64,000 nt of DNA from contig NZ_JABTYH010000013.1 in NCBI RefSeq assembly GCF_013314975.1, positions 1 to 64,000 on the forward strand, in the 5' to 3' direction. The notes beneath the pieces were generated by a model, which saw nothing but the letters and a program-made list of their open reading frames with translations, was not told where the DNA came from and ran no database searches. Below are positions 1 through 7,808 of the stretch, piece after piece. The position numbers were made by a program, and so were the translations under genes. The DNA comes from Pseudarthrobacter oxydans. Its GTDB lineage: Bacteria; Actinomycetota; Actinomycetes; Actinomycetales; Micrococcaceae. Each line of letters starts with the position of its first letter. Position 1 is the first letter of the stretch.

Positions 1-12
1 AAGGGTCCCGCC

Positions 13-909
13 ATGAGTTCCCCCGCACCCGCCCCCCACGACGTCCTGCTGCCCAGCGGCCTGGAGGCCGCCCGGCCGGGGCTCCTGCCCAGGCTGGGAG
101 CCGAAGCGTTCGGCACCTTGTTCATCGTGGTGGCCGGCCTTGGCGTGCCCCTGTTCACCATCCCGGATTCCAGCCCCCTTCCTGCGGCACTTGCCGCGGG
201 CCTGGCCGTGACCGCCGCCATGCTGGCGTTCGCGCACGTTTCGGGCGGCCACTTCAACCCCGCCATCACGGCAGGCCACCTGGTGGCCGGGCGGATCAGG
301 CCCGGAGCTGCCGCCGCCTATGCGGGCGCCCAGCTGGTGGGCGCACTCGCAGGAGCCTTCGCGCTCTACGGGATCCTGCGCACCCTGCCGGGCATCGCGG
401 ACAGCCGCACCGCTTTTGACACCGTGACTGCCGGCTTCGGCGAACACTCCATCATCCAGGCGCCGCTGGCGGCAGCACTGCTCCTTGAAATGCTCGGAGC
501 CGCTATCGTCGTGGCGGTCTTCCTGGGCACGTCCGGCAGCGACACCCGGGACGGGGGCAGCCGGTACGCAGCCCCCGTGGCCGTGGGCCTGAGCTTTGCG
601 GTGCTGCTGCAGCTGGGCCAGTCGGTAGGGAACCTGCCGTTCAATCCTGCCCGCGCTGTTGCGTCCGCAGTGTTCAGCTCGGGCTGGGCCCTGGAGCAGC
701 TCTGGGTCTTCCTGGCCGCCCCGCTGTTGGGAGCTGCAATTGCCGGGCTGGTCTTCCGGAGCATGGGAACTGCTGCTGGTGCCGGTGCCGGTGCCGGTGC
801 CGTTGTGCAGGCCGGGACCGGAGAAACCACCGAGGCAGGGGAGCCCGCCGAAACGGCCGAACCCGGATCCAGCGAAGCCCAGGAATTCTTTGACGGCAAA
901 CGGGGCTGA
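13..909 (+). CDS. MIP-family aquaporin-like channel
   Basis: This is a 298-residue integral membrane channel of the major intrinsic protein family, which moves water or small neutral solutes across the cytoplasmic membrane. Both hallmark half-helix motifs are visible: NPA near residues 82-84 (in GGHFNPAITAG) and NPA near 211-213 followed by R214 (in LPFNPARAVAS). About six hydrophobic segments fill residues 25-250. The second motif reads NPARA rather than the NPARD of glycerol facilitators, which favours an aquaporin; substrate is inferred only. The C-terminal 45 residues are a Gly/Ala/Glu low-complexity tail encoded partly by a hexamer repeat. The ATG at 13 is the first usable start in the window; any operon partner upstream is not visible. 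Confidence 0.85.
   Translation: MSSPAPAPHDVLLPSGLEAARPGLLPRLGAEAFGTLFIVVAGLGVPLFTIPDSSPLPAALAAGLAVTAAMLAFAHVSGGHFNPAITAGHLVAGRIRPGAAAAYAGAQLVGALAGAFALYGILRTLPGIADSRTAFDTVTAGFGEHSIIQAPLAAALLLEMLGAAIVVAVFLGTSGSDTRDGGSRYAAPVAVGLSFAVLLQLGQSVGNLPFNPARAVASAVFSSGWALEQLWVFLAAPLLGAAIAGLVFRSMGTAAGAGAGAGAVVQAGTGETTEAGEPAETAEPGSSEAQEFFDGKRG
778..801 (+). repeat. Four tandem GGTGCC hexamers in the channel gene tail
   Basis: Four perfect GGTGCC units run in frame and encode a Gly-Ala repeat in the cytoplasmic tail of the channel. Such a tract can expand or contract by slippage without breaking the frame, because the unit is six bases. Confidence 0.85.
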
Positions 910-962
910 CCGTGAACGCGGCGGTTGCGCTGGCTGTCAGTGGCAGCCGATAGCTTAGAAAC

Positions 963-2147
963 ATGCGGCTACTACATACATCGGACTGGCACCTGGGGCG
1001 GTCCTTCCACGGCGTTGGCATGCTGGATGCCCAACGGGACTTCATTGCCCAGTTGGTCCGCACGGTCACTGAGCACGGAGTCGACGTCGTCCTGGTGGCC
1101 GGGGACGTCTATGACCGTGCCCTTCCCGGAGTCGATGTGGTGCGCCTGCTCGATGACGCGCTGGTCCGCCTGACAGCCGCGGGCGCACAGGTGGTGCTGA
1201 CCAGCGGCAACCATGATTCCGCCATCCGCCTGGGTTTCGCCTCCCGCCTCCTGGAACGCGGGGGAGTCCATCTCCGGACCAGCATCGAGAGCCTGGACCA
1301 GCCACTGCTGCTGCCCCTGGACGATGCCCCTGACGGCCACCCTGCTGAAGCTGTGCTGGCCATCTACGGCATACCGTGGCTCGAGCCCCGTCTTGTCGCC
1401 GAACAGCTCGGGGTGGACACTGCCAGCCACTTCGAGGTCACCCGGGCGGCAACAGCGCTGATCCGGGAGGATATCGAACGGCGTTCAGCGTCCGCCGCCG
1501 TCCACTCCGTGGTGCTGGCGCACACGTTTGCCAGCGGCGGGATCAGCTCGGACAGCGAACGCGACCTGAGCATCGGCGGGGTAGGGGCCGTACCCCTGGA
1601 CCTCTTCGACGGCTTCAGCTACACCGCGCTGGGACACCTGCACGGCCGCCAAGCACTGTCTCCGCAGGTCAGGTACTCAGGCTCGCCGCTGGCGTATTCC
1701 TTTTCCGAAGCCACGCACCGGAAGGGCGGCTGGCTCGTGGAGGTTGGAGCTGAGGGTGTCAGCTCCGTGCAGGAAGTCCTGTGGGAAGCGCCCCGGGCGC
1801 TGGCCGTGCTGCGCGGTCCGCTGGAAGAGCTCCTTGGGCTGCCCGAGCACCAGTGGGCCGAAACAGCGTACTGCCAGGTCACGCTGACAGACGCCCAGCG
1901 TCCCGCCAGGGCCATGGAACGGCTCCGTTCCCGGTTCCCGGATACCCTGGTCCTCGGCTTCGACCCCGAGGGCGGAACCGCGGCCGCCGCTTCCAGCTAC
2001 AGCAGCAGGCTCGCGGAGGCGCCCGACGATCTCTCGGTCTGCTGCGGCTTCCTGGAACACGTGCGGGGCAGGGTCCCCGATGACGCAGAAAAGGCGGCGC
2101 TCGCCGACGCGCTCGAAAACGTCCGCCTCCTGGAGGCTTCACGATGA
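963..2147 (+). CDS. sbcD: Exonuclease SbcD (Mre11-type nuclease subunit)
   Basis: The 394-residue protein is the nuclease subunit of the SbcCD complex, which cleaves hairpin and blocked DNA ends during recombination and repair. The metallophosphoesterase motifs appear in order: SDWHLGR at the N-terminus, GDVYDRA, SGNHDSA and GHLHGR. The capping and C-terminal domain follows. The stop codon overlaps the ATG of sbcC by four bases (ATGA), so the two are translationally coupled and act as one complex. A TAGCTT sequence at 951-956 ends six bases before the ATG and no Shine-Dalgarno is present, so the message may be leaderless. Length and motifs are normal for actinobacterial SbcD. Confidence 0.95.
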   Translation: MRLLHTSDWHLGRSFHGVGMLDAQRDFIAQLVRTVTEHGVDVVLVAGDVYDRALPGVDVVRLLDDALVRLTAAGAQVVLTSGNHDSAIRLGFASRLLERGGVHLRTSIESLDQPLLLPLDDAPDGHPAEAVLAIYGIPWLEPRLVAEQLGVDTASHFEVTRAATALIREDIERRSASAAVHSVVLAHTFASGGISSDSERDLSIGGVGAVPLDLFDGFSYTALGHLHGRQALSPQVRYSGSPLAYSFSEATHRKGGWLVEVGAEGVSSVQEVLWEAPRALAVLRGPLEELLGLPEHQWAETAYCQVTLTDAQRPARAMERLRSRFPDTLVLGFDPEGGTAAAASSYSSRLAEAPDDLSVCCGFLEHVRGRVPDDAEKAALADALENVRLLEASR

Positions 2148-5100
2148 GGATCCACCGCCTGCAGATTTCCGGATTCGGACCTTTCGCCGGCACCGAGGAG
2201 ATCGATTTCGACCGGCTCAGCGCACACGGCCTCTTCCTGCTCAACGGCCCCACGGGTGCCGGGAAGACCAGCGTCCTGGATGCCGTCTGCTTCGCCCTCT
2301 ATGGTTCCGTTCCGGGAGCCCGCCAGGACGGTAAGCGGCTCCGCAGCGACCATGCGGACCCGGCGCAGGAACCCGCGGTGACCTGTGAGTTCTCGGCCCA
2401 GGGGCGCCGCTTTGAAGTGACACGGTCCCCGGCCTGGGATAAACCGAGCGCCCGGGGGAAGAACGGCTTCACCACGCAGCAGGCCAAGACCCTTCTGCGG
2501 GAACGCGTTGGTGGCACCTGGACGGACAAGTCCGCCCGGAATGACGAGGCAGGCGCTGAGATCCTGGCGCTGCTGGGCATGGACCGCGAGCAGTTCACCC
2601 GCGTGGTGATGCTGCCGCAGGGAGATTTTGCCGCGTTCCTGCGCTCCAAGGCCACGGACCGGCTGGAACTCTTGCAAAAGCTCTTCGGTACCGAGCGGTT
2701 TGAATCGGTGGAACAGGAGCTGTCCCGCCAGGCGCAGGCGGCAAAGGAAGAAGTGTCACACCTGGCTGGCCGGCTGGAGCTCCTGGCTGCCCAGGCGGAG
2801 GCCGAGGCTGCGCGCCTCAGCCTTGACGGCTCCAGCGCTCCCTCTCCGGAGAACGCCACGGCGCGGCTCGGCTGGCTGGAGGAAGCCGTGGCCGCCCGCG
2901 GTGAGGAGCTAACGGCGCAGGCAGGACGGGCCGAGGCCGCCAGCACCGAATGCAGGAACGCCGTTGAAGCCGAAACACTTCGCGCCGACCGGCGCCGGAA
3001 GCTCGATTCCGCCGCAGCCAGGAAACTGGCGGTGGAGCAGGGCGCGCAGCTGCTTGACGATCACCTCCTCCGGCTGGCCCGGCACCGGAAGGCCGAGGTC
3101 CTGCAGGGGCAGCTGCGGAACGTTGATGCCAGTGCCGCCAAAGCCCGGAGCGCTGCTACTGCCGTGGAATCCGCCTTCACCCTTCTCAGCCTGGCCGCGG
3201 GGGAAGATCCCGAACTCGCTGAGCTGGAACTCCACTTAGCGGCAGGCCCCGCCGCGGATGCCGCAAGCCCTGCCGCCGGAGCTGCAACCGAGCTCGGCCG
3301 GCTGCGCTCCCTCCTGGCCGTGGTCGAGGCCAGGCTGCCCGACGAGGACCGGCTGCAGGCCCTTCGGAAGCGCCACAGCAGCCTGCTAAGGAAGCATGGG
3401 GAACTTGCCGCGGACCTGGAACGGGCCGGCAAGCGCGCCAAGGAACTGACGGATGAGCGGAGCCGTCTCCAGGACGGGCTGCAGAACCTGGAACACCATG
3501 CGGCCACTGCGGCCCTGCGCCGGAAGGAAGCCGCAGCAGCGGAGGAACTGCTGGACGTGGTCAGGCGCTACGGCTCCGCCGTTGCTGCCCGGGACCTCGT
3601 GAAGGTCCGCCATGACGAATGCCGTGACCGGCAACTGGAGGCGAAACGCCGGTGGCTGGACCTCAGGGAGCAGCGGCTGGCCAATGCCGCTGCCGAGCTG
3701 GCTGCCAAGCTGGTCCATGGGGAACAATGCCCCGTCTGCGGCAGTCCGGACCATCCCGCTCCGGCTGCAGGGAGCTCCGGTGGGCCGGAACTTGCACAGG
3801 AGGAAGAAGAAGCCCGGCTGGTCCACGAAGCAGCGGAAGCCGCCTTCGCCCTGGTGGCCCGCGAGCTGGGGGAGGCCAGCCAGCTGGTGGCGGTCCTCGC
3901 CGGGCAGGGCGGGGACACCGCGGAGGATGAGGCCCTCAGTGCGGCGGAGGGTGCGCGCCGGGCAGCGGCCGACGCCGATGGCGCAGTTAAAGAACTGGAA
4001 GCAGTCAGGCTGCGGCTCGGAAAACTCGAGACCGCTGCGGCGGCCGCCCTGGAATCCCGCACAGGTACCGAAGGCGAGCTGGCGCGGACCGCAGCGTCAC
4101 TGGCCGACGTGTCCGAACAATCCTCGGCCCTGGACCAGGCGCTGGCAGGGCTAAGGGGCACCCACCGCAGCCTGGCCCACCGGCTGCGTGCCCTGGAAAC
4201 CGCCGTGACTGTGCTCAACAAGGCGGTCGAGGCGCAGGCGCACCTCGACAGAATGGAAGCCCAGGCAGCGGAGGCTCTGGACCAACTGGAACTGGCCCTG
4301 CCTGCAGCCGGTTTCACATCCGCTGGCGAGGCACGGGAGCAGCTGCTCGACGCCGATGAGGCGGCTTCGCTCGAGGCCCGGGTGCGGGCAGCCCAGGACG
4401 AGGAAGCGAGAGTGGCGGAGCTGTTCGCGTCCGAGGACGTCCTGCTGGCACTGGAGGAGAAGTCCGCGGGCTACGAGCTGGACCAGGTACGGCTCGACGC
4501 CCTGCGTGAAACTGCGGCAGAGGCCCTCCAGGACGCCCGGGATGCTGACCTGGCTGCCGGCCTGGCCGCCCGGTGCCTTGCCTCGCTGCGCGGCATCCGT
4601 GCTGAGTACGAAGACCTGGCAGGATCTGCGCGGCAGCCCGCTGAAAGGGCCCGGATGCTGGGCGGGCTGGCTGATGCGGCGGCCGGGCGGGGCGAGAACA
4701 ACTACCGGATGAGCCTGAACAGCTATGTCCTGGCCGCCCGCTTGGAGCAGGTTGCCGTGGCCGCCTCCGAACGGCTGGTGGCCATGAGCGATGGCCGCTA
4801 CCTGCTCCAGCACACGGACGCCAAGGCGGCGCGCGGGGCAAAATCGGGGCTTGGGCTGGAAGTGGTGGACCAGTGGACCGGGTTCCGCCGGGACACCTCC
4901 ACCCTGTCCGGCGGTGAGTCGTTCATGGCTTCCCTGTCGCTGGCGCTTGGCTTGGCAGACGTCGTCCAGCAGGAGGCCGGCGGAGTGGAAATTGAAACGC
5001 TGTTTGTCGACGAGGGATTCGGAAGCCTGGACGAGCAGTCCCTGGAACAGGTCATGGACGCCCTTGAAGGGCTGCGGGACGGCGGCCGCGTGGTGGGACT

Positions 5101-5212
5101 GGTCAGCCATGTCGCGGAGATGAAGCAGCGGATCAGCGCCCAGCTCCAGGTGCTCAAGGGCCGGAACGGCTCCACCCTCCGGATATCGGACGGCGCAGAC
5201 GCGCCAGTATGA
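2144..5212 (+). CDS. sbcC: Exonuclease subunit SbcC (Rad50-type SMC ATPase)
   Basis: This 1022-residue ATPase partners SbcD. The split ABC-ATPase head is visible: Walker A (GPTGAGKTS, about residues 35-43), then two long Ala/Leu/Glu-rich coiled-coil arms around a zinc-hook motif CPVCG beginning at residue 529, then the signature LSGGES near 921 and Walker B (LFVDEGFGSLDE) near 952. The hook brings two complexes together through a shared zinc ion, as known for Rad50. The gene overlaps sbcD by four bases. Its last codons form the first copy of a 34-bp repeat that recurs just downstream. Confidence 0.95.
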   Translation: MRIHRLQISGFGPFAGTEEIDFDRLSAHGLFLLNGPTGAGKTSVLDAVCFALYGSVPGARQDGKRLRSDHADPAQEPAVTCEFSAQGRRFEVTRSPAWDKPSARGKNGFTTQQAKTLLRERVGGTWTDKSARNDEAGAEILALLGMDREQFTRVVMLPQGDFAAFLRSKATDRLELLQKLFGTERFESVEQELSRQAQAAKEEVSHLAGRLELLAAQAEAEAARLSLDGSSAPSPENATARLGWLEEAVAARGEELTAQAGRAEAASTECRNAVEAETLRADRRRKLDSAAARKLAVEQGAQLLDDHLLRLARHRKAEVLQGQLRNVDASAAKARSAATAVESAFTLLSLAAGEDPELAELELHLAAGPAADAASPAAGAATELGRLRSLLAVVEARLPDEDRLQALRKRHSSLLRKHGELAADLERAGKRAKELTDERSRLQDGLQNLEHHAATAALRRKEAAAAEELLDVVRRYGSAVAARDLVKVRHDECRDRQLEAKRRWLDLREQRLANAAAELAAKLVHGEQCPVCGSPDHPAPAAGSSGGPELAQEEEEARLVHEAAEAAFALVARELGEASQLVAVLAGQGGDTAEDEALSAAEGARRAAADADGAVKELEAVRLRLGKLETAAAAALESRTGTEGELARTAASLADVSEQSSALDQALAGLRGTHRSLAHRLRALETAVTVLNKAVEAQAHLDRMEAQAAEALDQLELALPAAGFTSAGEAREQLLDADEAASLEARVRAAQDEEARVAELFASEDVLLALEEKSAGYELDQVRLDALRETAAEALQDARDADLAAGLAARCLASLRGIRAEYEDLAGSARQPAERARMLGGLADAAAGRGENNYRMSLNSYVLAARLEQVAVAASERLVAMSDGRYLLQHTDAKAARGAKSGLGLEVVDQWTGFRRDTSTLSGGESFMASLSLALGLADVVQQEAGGVEIETLFVDEGFGSLDEQSLEQVMDALEGLRDGGRVVGLVSHVAEMKQRISAQLQVLKGRNGSTLRISDGADAPV

Positions 5213-5281
5213 CCGTACGGCCCTGTCACCAATCTGCGCTGTGACCTGACGGCGCAGAGGCGCCAGTGCGACCGGACGGCC
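5189..5281 (+). repeat. Direct repeat of the sbcC 3' end
   Basis: A 34-bp segment at 5189-5222, containing the last codons and stop of sbcC, recurs at 5248-5281 with 30 of 34 identical positions (differences at positions 12, 21, 22 and 28 of the unit). The two copies start 59 bases apart. Each carries a small hairpin of the form GGCGC-N4-GCGCC or a near match. It looks like a local tandem duplication or a short repeat element at the gene end. Confidence 0.7.
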
Positions 5282-5328
5282 ACAAACAACCGGCGGGCTG
5301 CGCTGCGGGCCAGATACGTAGGCGCCGG

Positions 5329-5334
5329 TATAAT
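5329..5334 (+). promoter_or_regulatory. Consensus -10 box upstream of the MFS gene
   Basis: A perfect TATAAT lies about 70 bases before the assigned MFS start. No good -35 hexamer is seen 16-18 bases upstream. Transcription would start near 5340, leaving a leader that contains a strong GGGAGGAGGG stretch at 5361-5370. Confidence 0.5.
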
Positions 5335-5400
5335 GGCAGCGTTACCGGGTTGCGCGCATCGGGAGGAGGGACGATGCGCACGACATGAACGAGCCCGGAA

Positions 5401-6771
5401 TTGAACTCACCCGTTTCACCCGCCAACACACATGGATCAGTCCCCGCCGCCGTAGAGCTGCCGGCATCGGCGTCAGAACCGGCATCGGCGTCAGCCGCCG
5501 CTGCGCCGGCCTTTCCTGAAGAAATTCCTGCAGCCTCCCGCGGCCGCTTCGCCAGGCTTCCCCTTCTTGCCGGCCGCGCCTTTATACCCCTCGGCCTGTT
5601 TGCGCGGCTGCCGCTGGCCATGCTGACGGTGGGAACGCTGACCCTGGTCACGTCAGCCAGTGGCTCGTACGCGCTCGGCGGGATGGCAGCAGGCGCCGTG
5701 GGCATCGGTTCAGCCGTGGGCGCGCCGGTTCTGGGGTCCCTTGCCGACCGCAGGGGACAGCGCCCTGTGCTCCTGATCGCTGCACTCCTGAACAGCATTG
5801 CCGTGGTGGCCCTGATCCTGGCTGTGTGGGCCACCGCGGAATCTCCGGGTGTCCCCGCAGCCGTCCTTGCCGCCTCCTTTGTCTCCGGTGCCAGCTGCCC
5901 CCAGGTGGGTCCGCTCGCCAGGGTCCGATGGATGGCCCTGGCCGCCCACGGCTCGGCCACGGACCAAACACGGGACCTGGACACCGCCCTTTCCTACGAA
6001 AGCACCGCAGATGAGGTGACCTTCGTCCTGGGCCCCGCCCTGGTGGGAATCCTGGCCAGCCTGCTGGCGCCCTGGCTGCCCCTCGCAGTGGCGGTTGCAC
6101 TGACCATCACCCTCGTTCCCGCCTTCGCGGTTCACCGGACGCACCGGGCAGTTCCGCCCAGCAGGCCCGCCAGGGGTGGGCAGGTACCGGCCGGTCCACA
6201 GCCACGGGCCGCAAGGATCCCGGCGGCGGTAGCCCTGCCCGTGTCCGCCATGGTGTGCATGGGGACGTTCTTCGGCTCCACCCAGACCGCCCTGAGTTCT
6301 TTCTCGGCAGGGTTTGCAGGCTCTGAGGCGGCCGGCCTGCTGTATGCCGTCATGGGGCTGAGCTCGGCCGTGGCCGCACTGTCCGTTGCGTACTGGCCGC
6401 AGCGGTTCAGTCCTGCCCGGCGCTGGGTGCTGTGCGCCTCACTGATGGCTGCCCTGTCCCTGCTGCTCCTCCTGCCGTCCTCCATGCCCGCGATGGTGGC
6501 GGCGCTGCTGATCCTGGGCCTGCCGGTGGGGCCGGTCATGGTCACGGTCTTCGCCGTCGGCGGGTCCGTGGCTCCTGCGGGCCGCCTGGGGACCGTCATG
6601 ACGGCGCTGGCCAGCGGCATCGTGGCCGGCACCGCGCTGGGGTCTTCCCTGGGCGGCCACCTTGCCGAAAGCCACGGCTACGCTGCGGCCTTCCTTGTCA
6701 CTGCCGGCGCAGCGTCCGGGCTGGCGCTGCTGGGAGCGGGAGCCGCCGTCGTTCTTCGCCGGAAGGCCTAG
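5401..6771 (+). CDS. MFS transporter, probable efflux protein
   Basis: This 456-residue major facilitator superfamily protein has about twelve hydrophobic helices after an Ala/Ser/Pro-rich N-terminal stretch of about 50 residues. The loop 2-3 motif reads GSLADRRGQRP, matching the MFS G-X-X-X-D-R-X-G-R signature. The substrate cannot be told. The start is uncertain: the TTG at 5401 has no adjacent Shine-Dalgarno, and an in-frame TGA at 5386-5388 blocks extension. The strong GGGAGGAGGG at 5361-5370 instead precedes ATG 5374, which meets that TGA after four codons, and ATG 5385 in another frame. Its 3' end overlaps the convergent iclR-type gene by four bases. Confidence 0.8.
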   Translation: MNSPVSPANTHGSVPAAVELPASASEPASASAAAAPAFPEEIPAASRGRFARLPLLAGRAFIPLGLFARLPLAMLTVGTLTLVTSASGSYALGGMAAGAVGIGSAVGAPVLGSLADRRGQRPVLLIAALLNSIAVVALILAVWATAESPGVPAAVLAASFVSGASCPQVGPLARVRWMALAAHGSATDQTRDLDTALSYESTADEVTFVLGPALVGILASLLAPWLPLAVAVALTITLVPAFAVHRTHRAVPPSRPARGGQVPAGPQPRAARIPAAVALPVSAMVCMGTFFGSTQTALSSFSAGFAGSEAAGLLYAVMGLSSAVAALSVAYWPQRFSPARRWVLCASLMAALSLLLLLPSSMPAMVAALLILGLPVGPVMVTVFAVGGSVAPAGRLGTVMTALASGIVAGTALGSSLGGHLAESHGYAAAFLVTAGAASGLALLGAGAAVVLRRKA

Positions 6772-7502
6772 GCCAGCTGCCGTTCAATTCTTGCCGCGCT
6801 CTCAACCAGCGCGGCTCCCACCGCCGCGGGATCACGCGATGAACGGATATAGACGACGGCCAGCGCAGCGGGGCGCCCGCCGGGAACCCTGACAGGCGCG
6901 GCCAGGGAGGAAACCCCGGCGATCACCTCATCGTGGCTGGCCGAATAGCCGGTGCGGCGGGTTTCGGCAGCCTCGGGCCGGTAGGGGATGCCCGTGGCCA
7001 GCCGGTCCCATTCCGCCTCGGTGAGCGCGGACTGGATGGCGATCCCGGGCGCGCCGGCATTGATGGGATGGCGGGTGCCGGGATGCTGCGCCACGGTGGC
7101 ACCGGAATGCCGGGGCTCCACCGTGAGCAGGGTGATGCAGTCGTGGTGGTCCCAGACCGCCACGAACGCCGTCATATCCAGGGCATTGGCCAGCTGCGTC
7201 AGTTCCGGCAGCGCGGCAGCCTGCAGGTTGCGGGAAACGCCGCGCGCCAGGACCGCAAGCCCGGGCCCCGGCTGGACCCGGCCGGCGTCGTCACGCACCA
7301 GCAGTGAATGGTCCTCCAGGGTGCGCAGGATCCGGTAGGCCACCGAGCGGTGCACTCCCATGGCGTCCGCCAGTTCTGCGATGGTGAGCGGCCCGGGCGC
7401 CGCCGCCAGGATCTCCAGGGCACGGATTCCCCGCGACAGGGTCTGGGAGGGGGAAGCCTGCGCCGGCGCGGCTCCGGCCGGGGCTGCGGCGGTGGGATTC
7501 AT
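6768..7502 (-). CDS. IclR-family transcriptional regulator
   Basis: The 244-residue protein has an N-terminal winged helix-turn-helix (about residues 20-80, including LTIAELADAMGVHRSVAYRI) and a C-terminal effector-binding domain typical of IclR proteins. IclR regulators usually respond to small organic acids and control adjacent catabolic or transport genes. It is divergent from the MHS-family symporter at 7809, with about 300 bases between them, so regulation of that transporter is a reasonable inference. I chose the ATG at 7502 over the one at 7511 because an AGGA sequence lies seven bases before it. The effector is unknown. Confidence 0.85.
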   Translation of the reverse strand: MNPTAAAPAGAAPAQASPSQTLSRGIRALEILAAAPGPLTIAELADAMGVHRSVAYRILRTLEDHSLLVRDDAGRVQPGPGLAVLARGVSRNLQAAALPELTQLANALDMTAFVAVWDHHDCITLLTVEPRHSGATVAQHPGTRHPINAGAPGIAIQSALTEAEWDRLATGIPYRPEAAETRRTGYSASHDEVIAGVSSLAAPVRVPGGRPAALAVVYIRSSRDPAAVGAALVESAARIERQLA

Positions 7503-7587
7503 GGTGTCCATCCTAGGTGGCGGTAAGTAGCGACCGCCCCGGGACCGGGCCGGCTACCCGGGTTCGCGTCCTGAATACGAAACGGCA

Positions 7588-7601
7588 TTCCAAATATAGA
7601 A
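7588..7601. promoter_or_regulatory. Possible IclR-type operator (TTC-N8-GAA)
   Basis: In the iclR-symporter divergent region an AT-rich imperfect palindrome, TTCCAAATATAGAA, stands out from GC-rich surroundings. It matches its own reverse complement at 10 of 14 positions. IclR proteins bind short palindromes of this kind near their own promoters; assignment to this regulator is inference. Confidence 0.35.
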
Positions 7602-7744
7602 CCCGCCCTCCATGGAGTCCATGAGCGCAGGCTGCCGGGCAGCGGGCGCCACGGGGGAGGCGCACCTCCTCTGCCGACCGCGCAAGAAAGTTCTGGAAGG
7701 CCGTGTCCCGCCTCACATTTTCGGTGTACCCTACTAACTAACTG

Positions 7745-7758
7745 ACCGTTCTGTCGGT
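7745..7758. promoter_or_regulatory. ACCG-N6-CGGT inverted repeat upstream of the MHS symporter
   Basis: The arms ACCG (7745-7748) and CGGT (7755-7758) flank six bases, directly after a short CTAACTAACT tract. The form resembles operators of TetR-family repressors, but no tetR gene is in the window. It lies about 50 bases before the symporter start and could overlap its promoter. Confidence 0.35.
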
Positions 7759-7808
7759 AATCCTGAAGGCGTCCCGGCAGCACTGCTGCCTTGAACAATG
7801 GAGTTTCA

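Noticed and set aside
778..801. CRISPR-like short repeats
   Set aside because: Contiguous hexamers without spacers encode a protein tail; this is a microsatellite.
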